From: Microterricola gilva
Lineage (GTDB): Bacteria; Actinomycetota; Actinomycetes; Actinomycetales; Microbacteriaceae
Direction of reading: 5' to 3'
DNA: 64,000 bases
Assembly: GCF_004217495.1 (NCBI RefSeq)
Contig: NZ_SHLC01000001.1
Span: 2,976,001 to 3,040,000 of the forward strand
A program made the translations under genes and the position numbers. Shown here piece after piece: positions 53,397 to 61,368 of this stretch. Each line of letters starts with the position of its first letter. The first letter of the stretch is position 1. The notes under the pieces were generated by a model, which did not search any database, had not been told where the DNA came from, and saw only the letters and a list, made by a program, of their open reading frames with translations.

Positions 53397-54656
53397 CTAC
53401 GACGCGTCGCCGATGCCGATCGCCTCCGCTTCACGCAGTGCCTCCGCTGCGGCGGGCTCGTGCACGCCGTCGGCCGCGCGGAGCTGCTTTCGACCGAGGA
53501 TGACGATGGCGACGGAGACCAGCACGGCGACGGCGCCTGCCACGAACGGCGCGGAGGGAGAGAGCGCCTCGGCGAGCAGCGTGGCCACGGGCGGCGCGAC
53601 GGCTCCGCCCAGGAAACGCACGCCGGAGTAGGCACTCGATGCGACGGAGCGGGGCAGGTCGGTCGCCTCCATCACGCACTCCGTGAGCACCGTGTTGAGC
53701 ACGCCGAGCAGCATCCCGCCGACGATCACCCCGGTGATGACCGCCGGGAGCGAGTCGATGAAGAGCGCCAGTGCGAGCAGGTCGAGCGCGAGCAGCGGCA
53801 TCACCAACCAGAGCACCCTGGTACGCGGCATCCGCCTCGTGAGGATCGGCGCGACCCACACCGACGTGACGGCAACCGCGACGCCCCAGCCGAAGAAGAC
53901 AAGGCCGAGGCCGATGGCGTCACCGACGCCGAGCGGCACGAGGGCGAATGGCGTGTAGGCGAGCAGCACGAAGAAGCCGAAGTTGTAGAAGACGGCGGCC
54001 GCGGCGAGGAGGCCGAGCGCGGGGCGGGCCAGCGCGCGGAACGGCGCGGACAACCTGGTGGGCGTCGGCCTCGCCGCATCGGAGTTCGGCCGCAGCAGGG
54101 TCAGGATCGCGATGAAGCCGACGGCCATGAGCGCGGCGGTGCCGAAGAACGGGCCCCGCCAGCTGATGCTGCCGAGCAGCCCGCCGAGCAGCGGACCGAT
54201 GGCCAGACCGAGACCGAGGGCGGCCTCGTAGAGGATGATCGCGGATGACGTGCCGCCGGCCGCCGCGCCGACGATCGTGGCGAGGGCCGTGGAGATGAAG
54301 AGCGCGTTGCCGAGGCCCCACCCGGCGCGGAAGCCGATGACCGACTCGATGTCGCCGGAGAAGCCGGCCGCCGTCGCGAACACCACAATGAGCGCGAGGC
54401 CGGCGAGCAGGGTGCGCTTGGCACCGATGCGACTGGAGATCCAGCTGGTGAAGAACATCGCGATTCCGGTGATGACCAGGTAGCTGGTGAAGAGCATGAC
54501 CGTCTCGGTCGGCGTCGCCTGGAGCTCGCTGGCGATGGCGGGCAGGATCGGGTCGACGAGGCCGATGCCCATGAACGCGACGACGCAGGCGAATGCGACC
54601 GCCCACACCGCCTTGGGTTGGCGCAGGATGCTGCCGGTCTCTGTGCTTGTGCTCAT
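53397..54656 (-). CDS. MFS transporter (DHA1-like)
   Basis: A 419-residue 12-helix MFS protein from the ATG at 54656. 'MGIGLVDPILPAIASELQAT' (helix 1), 'SWISSRIGAKRTLLAGLALI' (motif A), 'GAAAGGTSSAIILYEAALGL' and 'AIGPLLGGLLGSISWRGPFF' (motif C). Likely drug or metabolite efflux. Its start overlaps the MarR-type gene's end by four bases (ATGA), so the two form an operon. Confidence 0.9.
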   Translation of the reverse strand: MSTSTETGSILRQPKAVWAVAFACVVAFMGIGLVDPILPAIASELQATPTETVMLFTSYLVITGIAMFFTSWISSRIGAKRTLLAGLALIVVFATAAGFSGDIESVIGFRAGWGLGNALFISTALATIVGAAAGGTSSAIILYEAALGLGLAIGPLLGGLLGSISWRGPFFGTAALMAVGFIAILTLLRPNSDAARPTPTRLSAPFRALARPALGLLAAAAVFYNFGFFVLLAYTPFALVPLGVGDAIGLGLVFFGWGVAVAVTSVWVAPILTRRMPRTRVLWLVMPLLALDLLALALFIDSLPAVITGVIVGGMLLGVLNTVLTECVMEATDLPRSVASSAYSGVRFLGGAVAPPVATLLAEALSPSAPFVAGAVAVLVSVAIVILGRKQLRAADGVHEPAAAEALREAEAIGIGDAS

Positions 54657-55138
54657 CTCAGTGTTCCTTCGTTCTTCATTCCGTCGTCGTGCGCCCCGTC
54701 CAGGCGGCCTTGCACGAGCGCGACGGCGCGGGCGATCGTCGCGACCTCCTCGGCGCTCAGCCCGGCGAAGTTCGGCAGGATCGCGGCGACGAGTTCGGTG
54801 CGCCAGGCTTCCATGGCGGCCGTGCCGCTCGCCGTCGCGGCCAACAGGGTCGCCCTGGCATCCGCCGGGTCGGCGATGCGCTGCACCCAGCCTCGTTCGA
54901 CGAGGCTGTGCACGAGCTTGGTCATCGTCGGCTGGGCGACGCGGCTCTGCGCGGCGAGTTCGCCGAGGCGCATCGAGCCGCCGGCGCGCAGCGCGCTGAG
55001 CGTGCGCCAGATCGCGGGCGACTCGGTGCCCTCGGTGAGTTGGGCGGCCATCCGGGTGAGCCTGTTGCTGGCGGCGATGAGTTCGCCGAGCACGGTGGCC
55101 AGCTCGGTCGTGCCGTCGTGGGCGGGATTCTGTGGCAT
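54653..55138 (-). CDS. MarR-family regulator of the adjacent MFS gene
   Basis: A 161-residue MarR protein from the ATG at 55138 (MPQNPAHD; a longer in-frame start at 55153 lies inside the operator). Winged helix: 'IWRTLSALRAGGSMRLGELA', 'AQSRVAQPTMTKLVHSLVER', 'GWVQRIADPADARATLLAAT'. The -10-like 'tataat' ends about 7 bases before the ATG, so the mRNA may be leaderless. It probably represses itself and the coupled transporter. Confidence 0.9.
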   Translation of the reverse strand: MPQNPAHDGTTELATVLGELIAASNRLTRMAAQLTEGTESPAIWRTLSALRAGGSMRLGELAAQSRVAQPTMTKLVHSLVERGWVQRIADPADARATLLAATASGTAAMEAWRTELVAAILPNFAGLSAEEVATIARAVALVQGRLDGAHDDGMKNEGTLR

Positions 55139-55149
55139 CCATTCATTAT

Positions 55150-55166
55150 ACATAGCTGAGCTATGT
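55150..55166. promoter_or_regulatory. MarR-type operator over its promoter
   Basis: 'acatagct-g-agctatgt' is a perfect 8-bp inverted repeat around one base. It overlaps the -10-like hexamer on the minus strand, a place where a bound repressor would block RNA polymerase. Confidence 0.75.
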
Positions 55167-55238
55167 AATGTTTGGCGCGCCCGGTGACGGCGTGCTAGCG
55201 TCTCGGTGATCGTGAACGGCAGTCAGGAGGTGACACCC

Positions 55239-55298
55239 ATGTACGCAGTATCCGCATTGGGCGCTCCCCCGCAGCCACCGATCGCGCGACTGAGCTAG
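55239..55298 (+). CDS. 19-residue upstream ORF (candidate leader peptide) before the patatin gene
   Basis: 'aggaggtga' is followed five bases later by an ATG and a 19-codon ORF, 'MYAVSALGAPPQPPIARLS', ending in TAG at 55296-55298. This is a stronger ribosome-binding site than most genes here have. Part of its coding region ('gggcgctccc', 55259-55268) can pair with 'gggagcgccc' at 55307-55316 just after the stop. That is the classical arrangement of a leader peptide whose translation changes downstream RNA folding. The three-proline end ('APPQPPI') could slow ribosomes. Confidence 0.5.
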   Translation: MYAVSALGAPPQPPIARLS

Positions 55299-55316
55299 TC
55301 GCCACCGGGAGCGCCC
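55259..55316 (+). promoter_or_regulatory. RNA hairpin linking the leader ORF to the patatin gene
   Basis: A 10-bp perfect stem with a 38-base loop containing the last half of the upstream ORF. It ends 29 bases before the patatin start codon. It may be a transcriptional or translational attenuator. Confidence 0.45.
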
Positions 55317-55344
55317 GTCAGGCACTTCGCGAAAGGCGACTCCC

Positions 55345-56280
55345 ATGAACTCAACCCCATCTTCAGCACCACTGCCCGCTATGACGGCCAGTGCCGGCGA
55401 ACGAGCGCTCGTCCTCGGCGGCGGCGGATCGACCGGCAACGCGTGGCTGATCGGCGTCCTCGCTGGCCTCTTCGACGCCGGGCTCGACGTCACAGCGGCC
55501 GACGCGACCATCGGCACCTCGGCCGGATCGACGGCCGCGGCCCAGCTCGCCGGCGCGACCCCGCCCGAGCTCTACGCCGCGATCCTTGCCGCACCCCTGC
55601 CGCCACGCAGCGCGTCCGGAGCCGGAGCCGAGCGAGCACGCACGGCGAACAAGCCGGTGACGGACCACCTCGACCGGATGCGCGCCCTCATCGCCGCAGC
55701 GGAGGACGCGTCTGACCTGCGCCGCAGAGTGGGCGCGGCGGCACGTGAGCGGGATGCCGCCGCCGGCGACACCTGGCAGACCCAGTGGCGTGCAACCGTC
55801 GCCTCGCGACTGCCCAGCCAGCACTGGCCGGAGCGAACCGTGCTCATCACGGCGGTCGATGCGGAGAGCGGTGACCCGGTCGTGTTCGACCGCCACAGCG
55901 GCGTCGAACTGGCGGATGCCGTCGCCGCGAGCTGCTCCAGCGGCTTCGCTTTCGGCATCGGCGAGCACCGATACATCGACGGCGGCTATCGGTCCAACGC
56001 CGAGAACGCGGACCTGGCTGCGGGCTACGCACGTGTGCTGGTGCTCGCACCGTTCGGCGGCAGGTCTCTGACGCCAGAGAGCTGGGGCATGCACCTGTCG
56101 ACACAGCTCGACGAGTTGCGCGCGCACGGCAGCAGGGTCGAGACAATCATCCCCGACGGCGACGCCGAGCACATGTTCGGCGCCAACGCGATGGATCTGT
56201 CGCTTCGCCCGCCTGCCGCGCGGGCCGGCTACGAACAGGGCAGAGCGCGCGCCGAGCAACTCGCCGCATTCTGGCACTGA
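55345..56280 (+). CDS. Patatin-like phospholipase
   Basis: A 311-residue patatin. The oxyanion hole is in 'ALVLGGGGSTGNAWLIGVLA', the nucleophile Ser in 'ATIGTSAGSTAAAQLAG' (G-T-S-A-G), and the Asp of the dyad in 'HRYIDGGYRSNAENADLAAG' (D-G-G). All catalytic residues are present. It hydrolyses acyl esters of lipids, probably in the cytoplasm as no signal peptide is visible. A ribosome site ('gaaaggcga') precedes the ATG, and the leader ORF lies just upstream. Confidence 0.92.
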   Translation: MNSTPSSAPLPAMTASAGERALVLGGGGSTGNAWLIGVLAGLFDAGLDVTAADATIGTSAGSTAAAQLAGATPPELYAAILAAPLPPRSASGAGAERARTANKPVTDHLDRMRALIAAAEDASDLRRRVGAAARERDAAAGDTWQTQWRATVASRLPSQHWPERTVLITAVDAESGDPVVFDRHSGVELADAVAASCSSGFAFGIGEHRYIDGGYRSNAENADLAAGYARVLVLAPFGGRSLTPESWGMHLSTQLDELRAHGSRVETIIPDGDAEHMFGANAMDLSLRPPAARAGYEQGRARAEQLAAFWH

Positions 56281-56314
56281 CGCCTCCGGCGCGCGCGGCA
56301 CCCCGTTAACGGGC

Positions 56315-56344
56315 GAATGCCCCGACTGGCGTGTCGGGGCATTC
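56315..56344 (+). terminator. Terminator after the patatin gene
   Basis: A 12-bp perfect stem ('gaatgccccgac' / 'gtcggggcattc') with a 6-base loop, 35 bp beyond the patatin stop. Confidence 0.75.
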
Positions 56345-56722
56345 ATAGAAGGTGGGCTACCGGATCCAGGTGATGCCGTGCATCACTGGGCTCCGGTACA
56401 TATCCGGTGGGTGCGCGGCGGGCGAGTGCCCATCGTTGCGGAGGTAGGCGTCGGCCAACAGCAGGCCGAGCGCGTTCGCGAATCGTCGCATTGTTTCTTC
56501 ATTTCTGTGTGCGCGTCCACCCCATTGTGGGAGCACGAATCACGCCGACTCGCGGAGCGAGCGGGCGCGACAGCACAGTTCACACAGTACGGACGCGGGG
56601 TTGCCGGCCTGCCGAGTGGCAGAACGGATGCCGCAGGCATCCGTTGGCGGAACCCTCTCGCGTCGCGTCACGGTGAGAATCAGAAACGATCTGAATCAGA
56701 AACTCGGTGAAGAAACAACAAA
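56345..56722. other. Intergenic stretch between convergent genes
   Basis: About 380 bp with no supported gene. A small hairpin ('aacggatgcc'/'ggcatccgtt', 56624-56646) is present. Open frames lack start context and do not resemble proteins. Confidence 0.45.
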
Positions 56723-56754
56723 AGGGCGTCGCCCCGTTTCGGGGGCGACGCCCT
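56723..56754 (-). terminator. Rho-independent terminator of rplJ-rplL
   Basis: A 13-bp perfect stem ('agggcgtcgcccc' and its complement) with a 6-base loop. On the minus strand it is followed by TTTTGTTGTTT, a textbook intrinsic terminator. Confidence 0.9.
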
Positions 56755-56880
56755 CGGAACGCGGAATACCTGGGTAATGGGAGGTCAGAGACCTCGTACT
56801 CGGGGAGACCGCGTCCGAAATTGCGTCAGCGTTACTCGATGGAGTTTGAAAACTCCATGAGACGGCGCGTCACGCAGCAG

Positions 56881-56906
56881 TTTGTGCCCGGCAAGCCGGG
56901 CGCAAA
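56881..56906 (-). terminator. Hairpin directly after rplL
   Basis: 'tttgtgcccggc' / 'gccgggcgcaaa' form a 12-bp stem with one wobble pair, starting at the base after the rplL stop codon. It may protect the 3' end or start termination before the main terminator at 56723. Confidence 0.6.
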
Positions 56907-57284
56907 TTACTTGAGGGTGACGGTAGCGCCGGCCTCTTCGAGGGCAGCCTTTGCCTTCTCGGCGGTCTCCTTGTTGGCGCCTTCGAGGACAGCCTTGGGG
57001 GCGCCATCGACGACAGCCTTGGCCTCGCCAAGACCGAGCGAGGTGAGCTCGCGGACGGTCTTGATGACCTGGATCTTCTTGTCGCCAGCAGCCTCGAGGA
57101 TGACGTCGAAGGAGTCCTTCTCCTCAACCTCTTCAGCAGCAGCGCCAGCGCCACCGGCAGCAGCGACGGGAGCGGCCGCGGTGACCTCGAACTTCTCCTC
57201 GAACGCCTTCACGAACTCGCTGAGCTCGACAAGGGTCAGGCCGGAAAACTGCTCGAGCAACTCTTCAGTGGTGAGCTTCGCCAT
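56907..57284 (-). CDS. rplL: Ribosomal protein L7/L12
   Basis: A 125-residue L7/L12 of the usual size. N-terminal dimer domain '[20 protein letters not shown]', Ala/Gly-rich hinge '[15 protein letters not shown]', C-terminal factor-binding domain '[20 protein letters not shown]' and '[20 protein letters not shown]'. It forms the ribosomal stalk with L10. 'aggagataca' precedes the ATG. 49 bp after rplJ. Confidence 0.98.
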   Translation of the reverse strand: MAKLTTEELLEQFSGLTLVELSEFVKAFEEKFEVTAAAPVAAAGGAGAAAEEVEEKDSFDVILEAAGDKKIQVIKTVRELTSLGLGEAKAVVDGAPKAVLEGANKETAEKAKAALEEAGATVTLK

Positions 57285-57333
57285 GATGTATCTCCTAAAT
57301 TTCTTGGTGTTGTGGAACGAGAACGTCGGGCGC

Positions 57334-57819
57334 TTACGCGGCCGCGGTCTCCAGCTTTTCGCGAAGCGCGTCGATGGTGGCGGCAGCCTTGCCCATCGTT
57401 GCCTTCATCATTCCCGCTGCCTTCGCAAGCAGAACCTCGCGGCTCTCGAGGGAGGCGTACTTGTTGACCTCGTCGGCGTTGAGGGCCTTACCCTCGAAGA
57501 CGCCGCCCTTGATCACAAGATTCGGGTTTGCCTTGGCGAAGTCACGAACGGCCTTGGCAGCGGCGACGAAGTCACCGTGCACGAAGGCGACGGCGGACGG
57601 GCCGACGAGGTCGGCATCCAGCGTCGTGATCCCCGCGTTGTTCGCGGCGATCTTGGTCAGCGTGTTCTTCACCACGGCGTAGTTCGCGTCCTGACGGATG
57701 TTGCCGCGCAGCTGCTTGAGCTGGGCGACCGTCAGGCCGCGGTATTCGGTCAGCAGAACGGCGGTCGAGGTCTCGAACAGGTTCGTGAGCTCGGCAACCG
57801 TGGCTTCCTTGTTCGCCAT
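57334..57819 (-). CDS. rplJ: Ribosomal protein L10
   Basis: A 161-residue L10. '[20 protein letters not shown]', '[20 protein letters not shown]', '[20 protein letters not shown]' form the 23S-binding domain; the C-terminal helix ('[20 protein letters not shown]') binds L7/L12 dimers. Expression is expected to be autoregulated through its leader (57820-57960). Unlike the usual order, rplK and rplA do not lie next to it. Confidence 0.97.
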   Translation of the reverse strand: MANKEATVAELTNLFETSTAVLLTEYRGLTVAQLKQLRGNIRQDANYAVVKNTLTKIAANNAGITTLDADLVGPSAVAFVHGDFVAAAKAVRDFAKANPNLVIKGGVFEGKALNADEVNKYASLESREVLLAKAAGMMKATMGKAAATIDALREKLETAAA

Positions 57820-57960
57820 GGCCTACTCCTATATGTCTACGTCACACATCGCGGAAGCGATGTGCACCCAGACCGCCCGGCTCTCCCAGCTCGTGGCAAC
57901 AAAAAAAAGCTCCGGCGCAAGCGCACGGAGCTGGAGACAATCTTGCGATTGAAAACTTCT
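57820..57960 (-). promoter_or_regulatory. rplJ leader with an intrinsic terminator (L10-leader-type attenuator)
   Basis: On the minus strand about 80 bases before rplJ, 'gctccgtgcgc' and 'gcgccggagc' form a GC-rich hairpin followed by eight T (57901-57932), a strong terminator that lies inside the leader because the next upstream gene is divergent. A second hairpin ('cacatcgc'/'gcgatgtg', near 57846-57863) precedes the ribosome site 'ataggag'. The layout matches attenuation-type L10 leaders. Confidence 0.65.
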
Positions 57961-58213
57961 TCACACACCTGCGCGGGCCTTGTTTTCACAAGCCTTCGGT
58001 CACCGTGTATTTCTACGCAGCAACAACCAGCGGTCTTTGGCTTCGTACAGGCTAACGGATGCCGCTGGCCGGTGCAAATCGGGCGCCACGCGCCGCGGCG
58101 GCGCCCAACACCCACTCCCCCGCGACACCCTCGTCGAGCGCCGGAGTTGTGATTTACTCAACTACGTGTTCTCGGCAGCGCACCGGCCGGAAGCCCTGAG
58201 TGAAAGTGTGACG

Positions 58214-58882
58214 ATGGCGACGACAACCCCTCAGGACAAGACGCCCCAGGACACGACGCCTCAACCGGACGCGGGCACGCCGGCCGCCACCCCGGCCACA
58301 CCACCTCGTCGCGGCCGCCCCGTCGACGTCGCCCTCGGCCAGCGCATCCTCGATCACACGCTGCAACAGCTCGCGGCGGCCGGCTACAGCAATCTCGAGA
58401 TCGAATCCATCGCAGCCGCGGCATCCTGCTCGAAGACGACCATCTATCGCCGCTGGGGCTCGAAGGGCAAGCTCGTTGCCGCGGCGATCGCGTCCGAATA
58501 CCCGGGGTCGACGGTCATCGACAACGGCAATCTGCTCGACGACATCCTCCAGCACGTCACAGAGGGCCCGTCGCTGCTCACCTTCGGTCGGCTGCCAGCC
58601 GTGGCCTGGACGGCCATGCTCGACCCCGAGGTCTCCGCCGCGCTGCGCGAGGCCGTCCTGAATGAGCGCGACAGCGTCGCCGACGAGTTCATCGCCAAGG
58701 CCATCGAGCGCGGCGAGCTCCCGGCGGATGCCGACGGCCGCACCATCGTGCACACCGCGCTCGGCCTCGGCCTCTACCGCCGCTACGTCTCCGACAACGA
58801 GCCACTGCCGCAGGAGACACTGCGCCAGGTGCTCACGGCGCTGATCGCCTCGCCGCCGAGAGTGGCACGGCCCGGAAAGTAG
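58214..58882 (+). CDS. TetR-family transcriptional regulator
   Basis: A 222-residue TetR protein from the ATG at 58214 (a GTG two codons earlier is possible). A disordered Thr/Pro-rich N-terminus of about 35 residues is followed by the TetR helix-turn-helix 'LGQRILDHTLQQLAAAGYSN', 'LEIESIAAAASCSKTTIYRR', 'WGSKGKLVAAAI'. The C-terminal ligand domain resembles TetR_C_16-type proteins. It ends at the -35 element of the next gene and may regulate that exporter. Confidence 0.9.
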   Translation: MATTTPQDKTPQDTTPQPDAGTPAATPATPPRRGRPVDVALGQRILDHTLQQLAAAGYSNLEIESIAAAASCSKTTIYRRWGSKGKLVAAAIASEYPGSTVIDNGNLLDDILQHVTEGPSLLTFGRLPAVAWTAMLDPEVSAALREAVLNERDSVADEFIAKAIERGELPADADGRTIVHTALGLGLYRRYVSDNEPLPQETLRQVLTALIASPPRVARPGK

Positions 58883-58924
58883 TTGACAATGGTCAACTAG
58901 AGTCATATAGTTGACCACAGTCAA
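58883..58924 (+). promoter_or_regulatory. Promoter with two TTGAC-N4-GTCAA operators
   Basis: TTGACA at 58883-58888, a 17-bp spacer and TATAGT at 58906-58911 form a near-consensus primary-sigma promoter for the exporter gene at 58942. Two 14-bp inverted repeats, TTGACAATGGTCAA (58883-58896) and TTGACCACAGTCAA (58911-58924), overlap the -35 and follow the -10. Their centres are 28 bp apart. Either the upstream TetR or the downstream MarR could bind. Confidence 0.85.
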
Positions 58925-58941
58925 TTAGATTCTGGAGCCAG

Positions 58942-60747
58942 ATGTCACAGAGCACCACCGGCGCAACGAAGAACGCGCCGAAGAAAACACCACAGACCCG
59001 CCCGAAAAATGAAGAGCTCACCGAGAGCGGCATGACCCACCGCCAGGTACTGCAGGCCCTCAGCGGCCTGCTCCTCGGCATGTTCGTCTCGATGATCGCC
59101 TCGACCGTCGTCAGCACCTCCCTCCCGCTGATCATCGGCGACCTGAAGGGCGACCAGTCGGCCTTCACCTGGGTGGTCACCGCCACCCTTCTGGCCACAA
59201 CGGTCAGCACGCCGCTCTGGGGCAAGCTCGCCGACCTGTTCAACCGCAAGCTGCTCCTGCAGCTCGCCCTGGTCATCTTCGTGCTCTCCTCGGCCATCGC
59301 CGGCTTCTCGCAGGATGCCTCCATGCTCATCACGATGCGCGTGTTCCAGGGTCTCGGCGCTGGTGGTCTTGCCGCACTGAGCCAGATCGTCATGGCCGAC
59401 ATCATCAGCCCGCGTGAGCGCGGCAAGTACGCCGGTCTCTTCGGCGCCGTGATGGCGATCGGCACCATCGGCGGCCCGCTGCTCGGTGGCGTGATCACCG
59501 ACACCCTCGGCTGGCGCTGGAACTTCTTCGTCGCCCTGCCGATCGCCATCGTGGCCATCGTTCTGCTGCAGCGCACCCTGCACCTGCCGAAGCTGCCCAA
59601 GCGCACGGTCTCCATCGACTACCTCGGCATCATCCTGATCTCGAGCGGTGTCTCGCTGCTGCTCATCTGGGTGAGCATGGCCGGAAGCCAGTTCGACTGG
59701 GCATCCACGACCAGTTTCGTCATGGTCGGCGGCGCGGTTCTGCTGCTCGTTCTCGCGGTCGTCGCAGAGCTCAAGGCGAAGGAACCCATCATTCCGATGG
59801 GCCTGTTCAAGAGCCGCACCTTCACCCTCTCTGTCGTCGCCAGCATCTCAGTCGGCGTTGCCATGTTCGGCACCTCGGTGTTCCTCAGCCAGTACATGCA
59901 GCTCGCCCGCGGCGCCACTCCCACCGAGTCCGGCCTGCTCACCATCCCGATGATGGGTGGTCTGCTGATCTCCTCGACGATCGTCGGTGCCCTGATCAGC
60001 CGGCACGGCAAGTGGAAGGCCTTCATGGTCAGCGGCAGCGTGCTGATGATCATCGGCACGACACTGCTCAGCTTCCTGCACTACGACACCAACTTCTGGT
60101 TCGTCGGCGCCTCGATGTTCCTCCTCGGTGCCGGTGTCGGCATGGTGATGCAGAACCTCGTTCTCGTCGTACAGAACGAGACCGCGGTCAAGAACATGGG
60201 TGTCGCCACCAGCGCGGTCACCTTCTTCCGTAGCCTCGGCGGCACGATCGGCGTCTCGGTGATGGGCTCCATCCTCGGAACAGTCGTGGCCAGCAACATC
60301 AAGGAGGGCGTGCTCACCCTCGCCCCCGAGCAGCAGGCCGTCGCCATGGAGACCCTCGGCTCCGGAACCATCCCCAAGGTCAGCGCCCTGCCCGACTTCC
60401 TCAAGGTGATCGTGGAGAGCGCATACGGCAGCGGTGTCGGCGATGTGTTCCTGGTGGCCGTTCCGTTGGCCGTCATCACGCTCATCGCCGTGGCGTTCCT
60501 GCCGAACGCGAAGCTCGGAACGCTGACCGCGATCCAGCGGGCCAAGACCGAGGGCACGCCATCGGACGACGCCCCTGGGACGCTCAAGCGCGAGATCGAG
60601 GATGCCGAGGACGCGCTCATTGACGCGAGTTCCGGCGTCGCGGCTCTGGCCGCCGTCGGACTGGCGCACCCCACCGATAGCGAGGCCGAACTGGTCGACG
60701 CCGCATCGGCCGGCGCCGGTTCTGGCCAGAGCGACTCCGCCAAGTAG
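58942..60747 (+). CDS. DHA2-family MFS multidrug exporter
   Basis: A 601-residue, 14-helix MFS protein. 'MFVSMIASTVVSTSLPLIIG' (motif D1), 'LWGKLADLFNRKLLLQLALV' (motif A), 'VFQGLGAGGLAALSQIVMAD' (motif B), 'IGTIGGPLLGGVITDTLGWR' (motif C). The C-terminal about 75 residues are a soluble acidic Ala/Ser-rich tail after 'LGTLTAIQRAKTEG'. It exports drugs by proton antiport. 'tctggag' precedes the ATG. Its coding strand is followed by a MarR gene. Confidence 0.94.
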   Translation: MSQSTTGATKNAPKKTPQTRPKNEELTESGMTHRQVLQALSGLLLGMFVSMIASTVVSTSLPLIIGDLKGDQSAFTWVVTATLLATTVSTPLWGKLADLFNRKLLLQLALVIFVLSSAIAGFSQDASMLITMRVFQGLGAGGLAALSQIVMADIISPRERGKYAGLFGAVMAIGTIGGPLLGGVITDTLGWRWNFFVALPIAIVAIVLLQRTLHLPKLPKRTVSIDYLGIILISSGVSLLLIWVSMAGSQFDWASTTSFVMVGGAVLLLVLAVVAELKAKEPIIPMGLFKSRTFTLSVVASISVGVAMFGTSVFLSQYMQLARGATPTESGLLTIPMMGGLLISSTIVGALISRHGKWKAFMVSGSVLMIIGTTLLSFLHYDTNFWFVGASMFLLGAGVGMVMQNLVLVVQNETAVKNMGVATSAVTFFRSLGGTIGVSVMGSILGTVVASNIKEGVLTLAPEQQAVAMETLGSGTIPKVSALPDFLKVIVESAYGSGVGDVFLVAVPLAVITLIAVAFLPNAKLGTLTAIQRAKTEGTPSDDAPGTLKREIEDAEDALIDASSGVAALAAVGLAHPTDSEAELVDAASAGAGSGQSDSAK

Positions 60748-60763
60748 GAGCGGCAACAATAGG

Positions 60764-61216
60764 ATGCTGAGCATGAGCCCCGACCAGACGCCATCGACAG
60801 ACGAAGCCATCGCCGAGGTGGAAGCGCAGCTCGGAGTGCTCTTCGGCCGCGTGCGCACGCTCTGGAAAGAGGGTGCGCATCGCGTGCACCCCGATCTCCA
60901 GCCCGTCGGCTACAAGCTGTTGGCGACGTTGGTGCGCTCGGGCTCATGCAGCGCAGGGGCTCTCGCAGAACTCCTCGCGACCGACAAGAGCGTGATCAGC
61001 CGTCAGGTGAAATTGATGGAGGAGCTCGGTCTGGTCGTGAGCGCACCCGACCCGAACGATGGGCGCGCACGCATCCTCACCGCGACGCCGGAGGCCGTGG
61101 TGAAGATCGACGCGATCCGCGACACCAACCAGGCGCAGCTGCGCTCCCGCCTGAGCGACTGGACGGACGACGACCTCACCCGCTTCGCGACGCTGCTCGC
61201 ACGCCTGGCCGAGTAA
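60764..61216 (+). CDS. MarR-family regulator downstream of the exporter
   Basis: A 150-residue MarR protein (ATG at 60764; another ATG at 60773). 'HPDLQPVGYKLLATLVRSGS', 'LAELLATDKSVISRQVKLME', 'ELGLVVSAPDPNDGRARILT' form the winged helix. It lies 16 bp after the exporter and before a strong terminator, so it is cotranscribed and probably binds the TTGAC-N4-GTCAA sites; that link is inferred. Confidence 0.9.
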   Translation: MLSMSPDQTPSTDEAIAEVEAQLGVLFGRVRTLWKEGAHRVHPDLQPVGYKLLATLVRSGSCSAGALAELLATDKSVISRQVKLMEELGLVVSAPDPNDGRARILTATPEAVVKIDAIRDTNQAQLRSRLSDWTDDDLTRFATLLARLAE

Positions 61217-61233
61217 CCCCGTCGACCTCGTAG

Positions 61234-61268
61234 AAACCGCGCCCTTCCGCTCAGGAAGGGCGCGGTTT
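61234..61268 (+). terminator. Rho-independent terminator of the exporter-MarR operon
   Basis: A 15-bp perfect stem ('aaaccgcgcccttcc' at 61234-61248, complement at 61254-61268) ends in TTTTT. Confidence 0.92.
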
Positions 61269-61368
61269 TTACGAGTTGCGCGACGCGCAGCGTCGCGAAA
61301 GGCGGCAGCCCAGAACCGCGGCAGACTCGGGGACCACCCCTGGTGCTGGGGCAGGTGCTCGCGGGGCC

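Noticed and set aside
58154-58924. Minus-strand ORF opposite the TetR gene
   Set aside because: Antisense shadow; the plus-strand TetR helix-turn-helix is clear.
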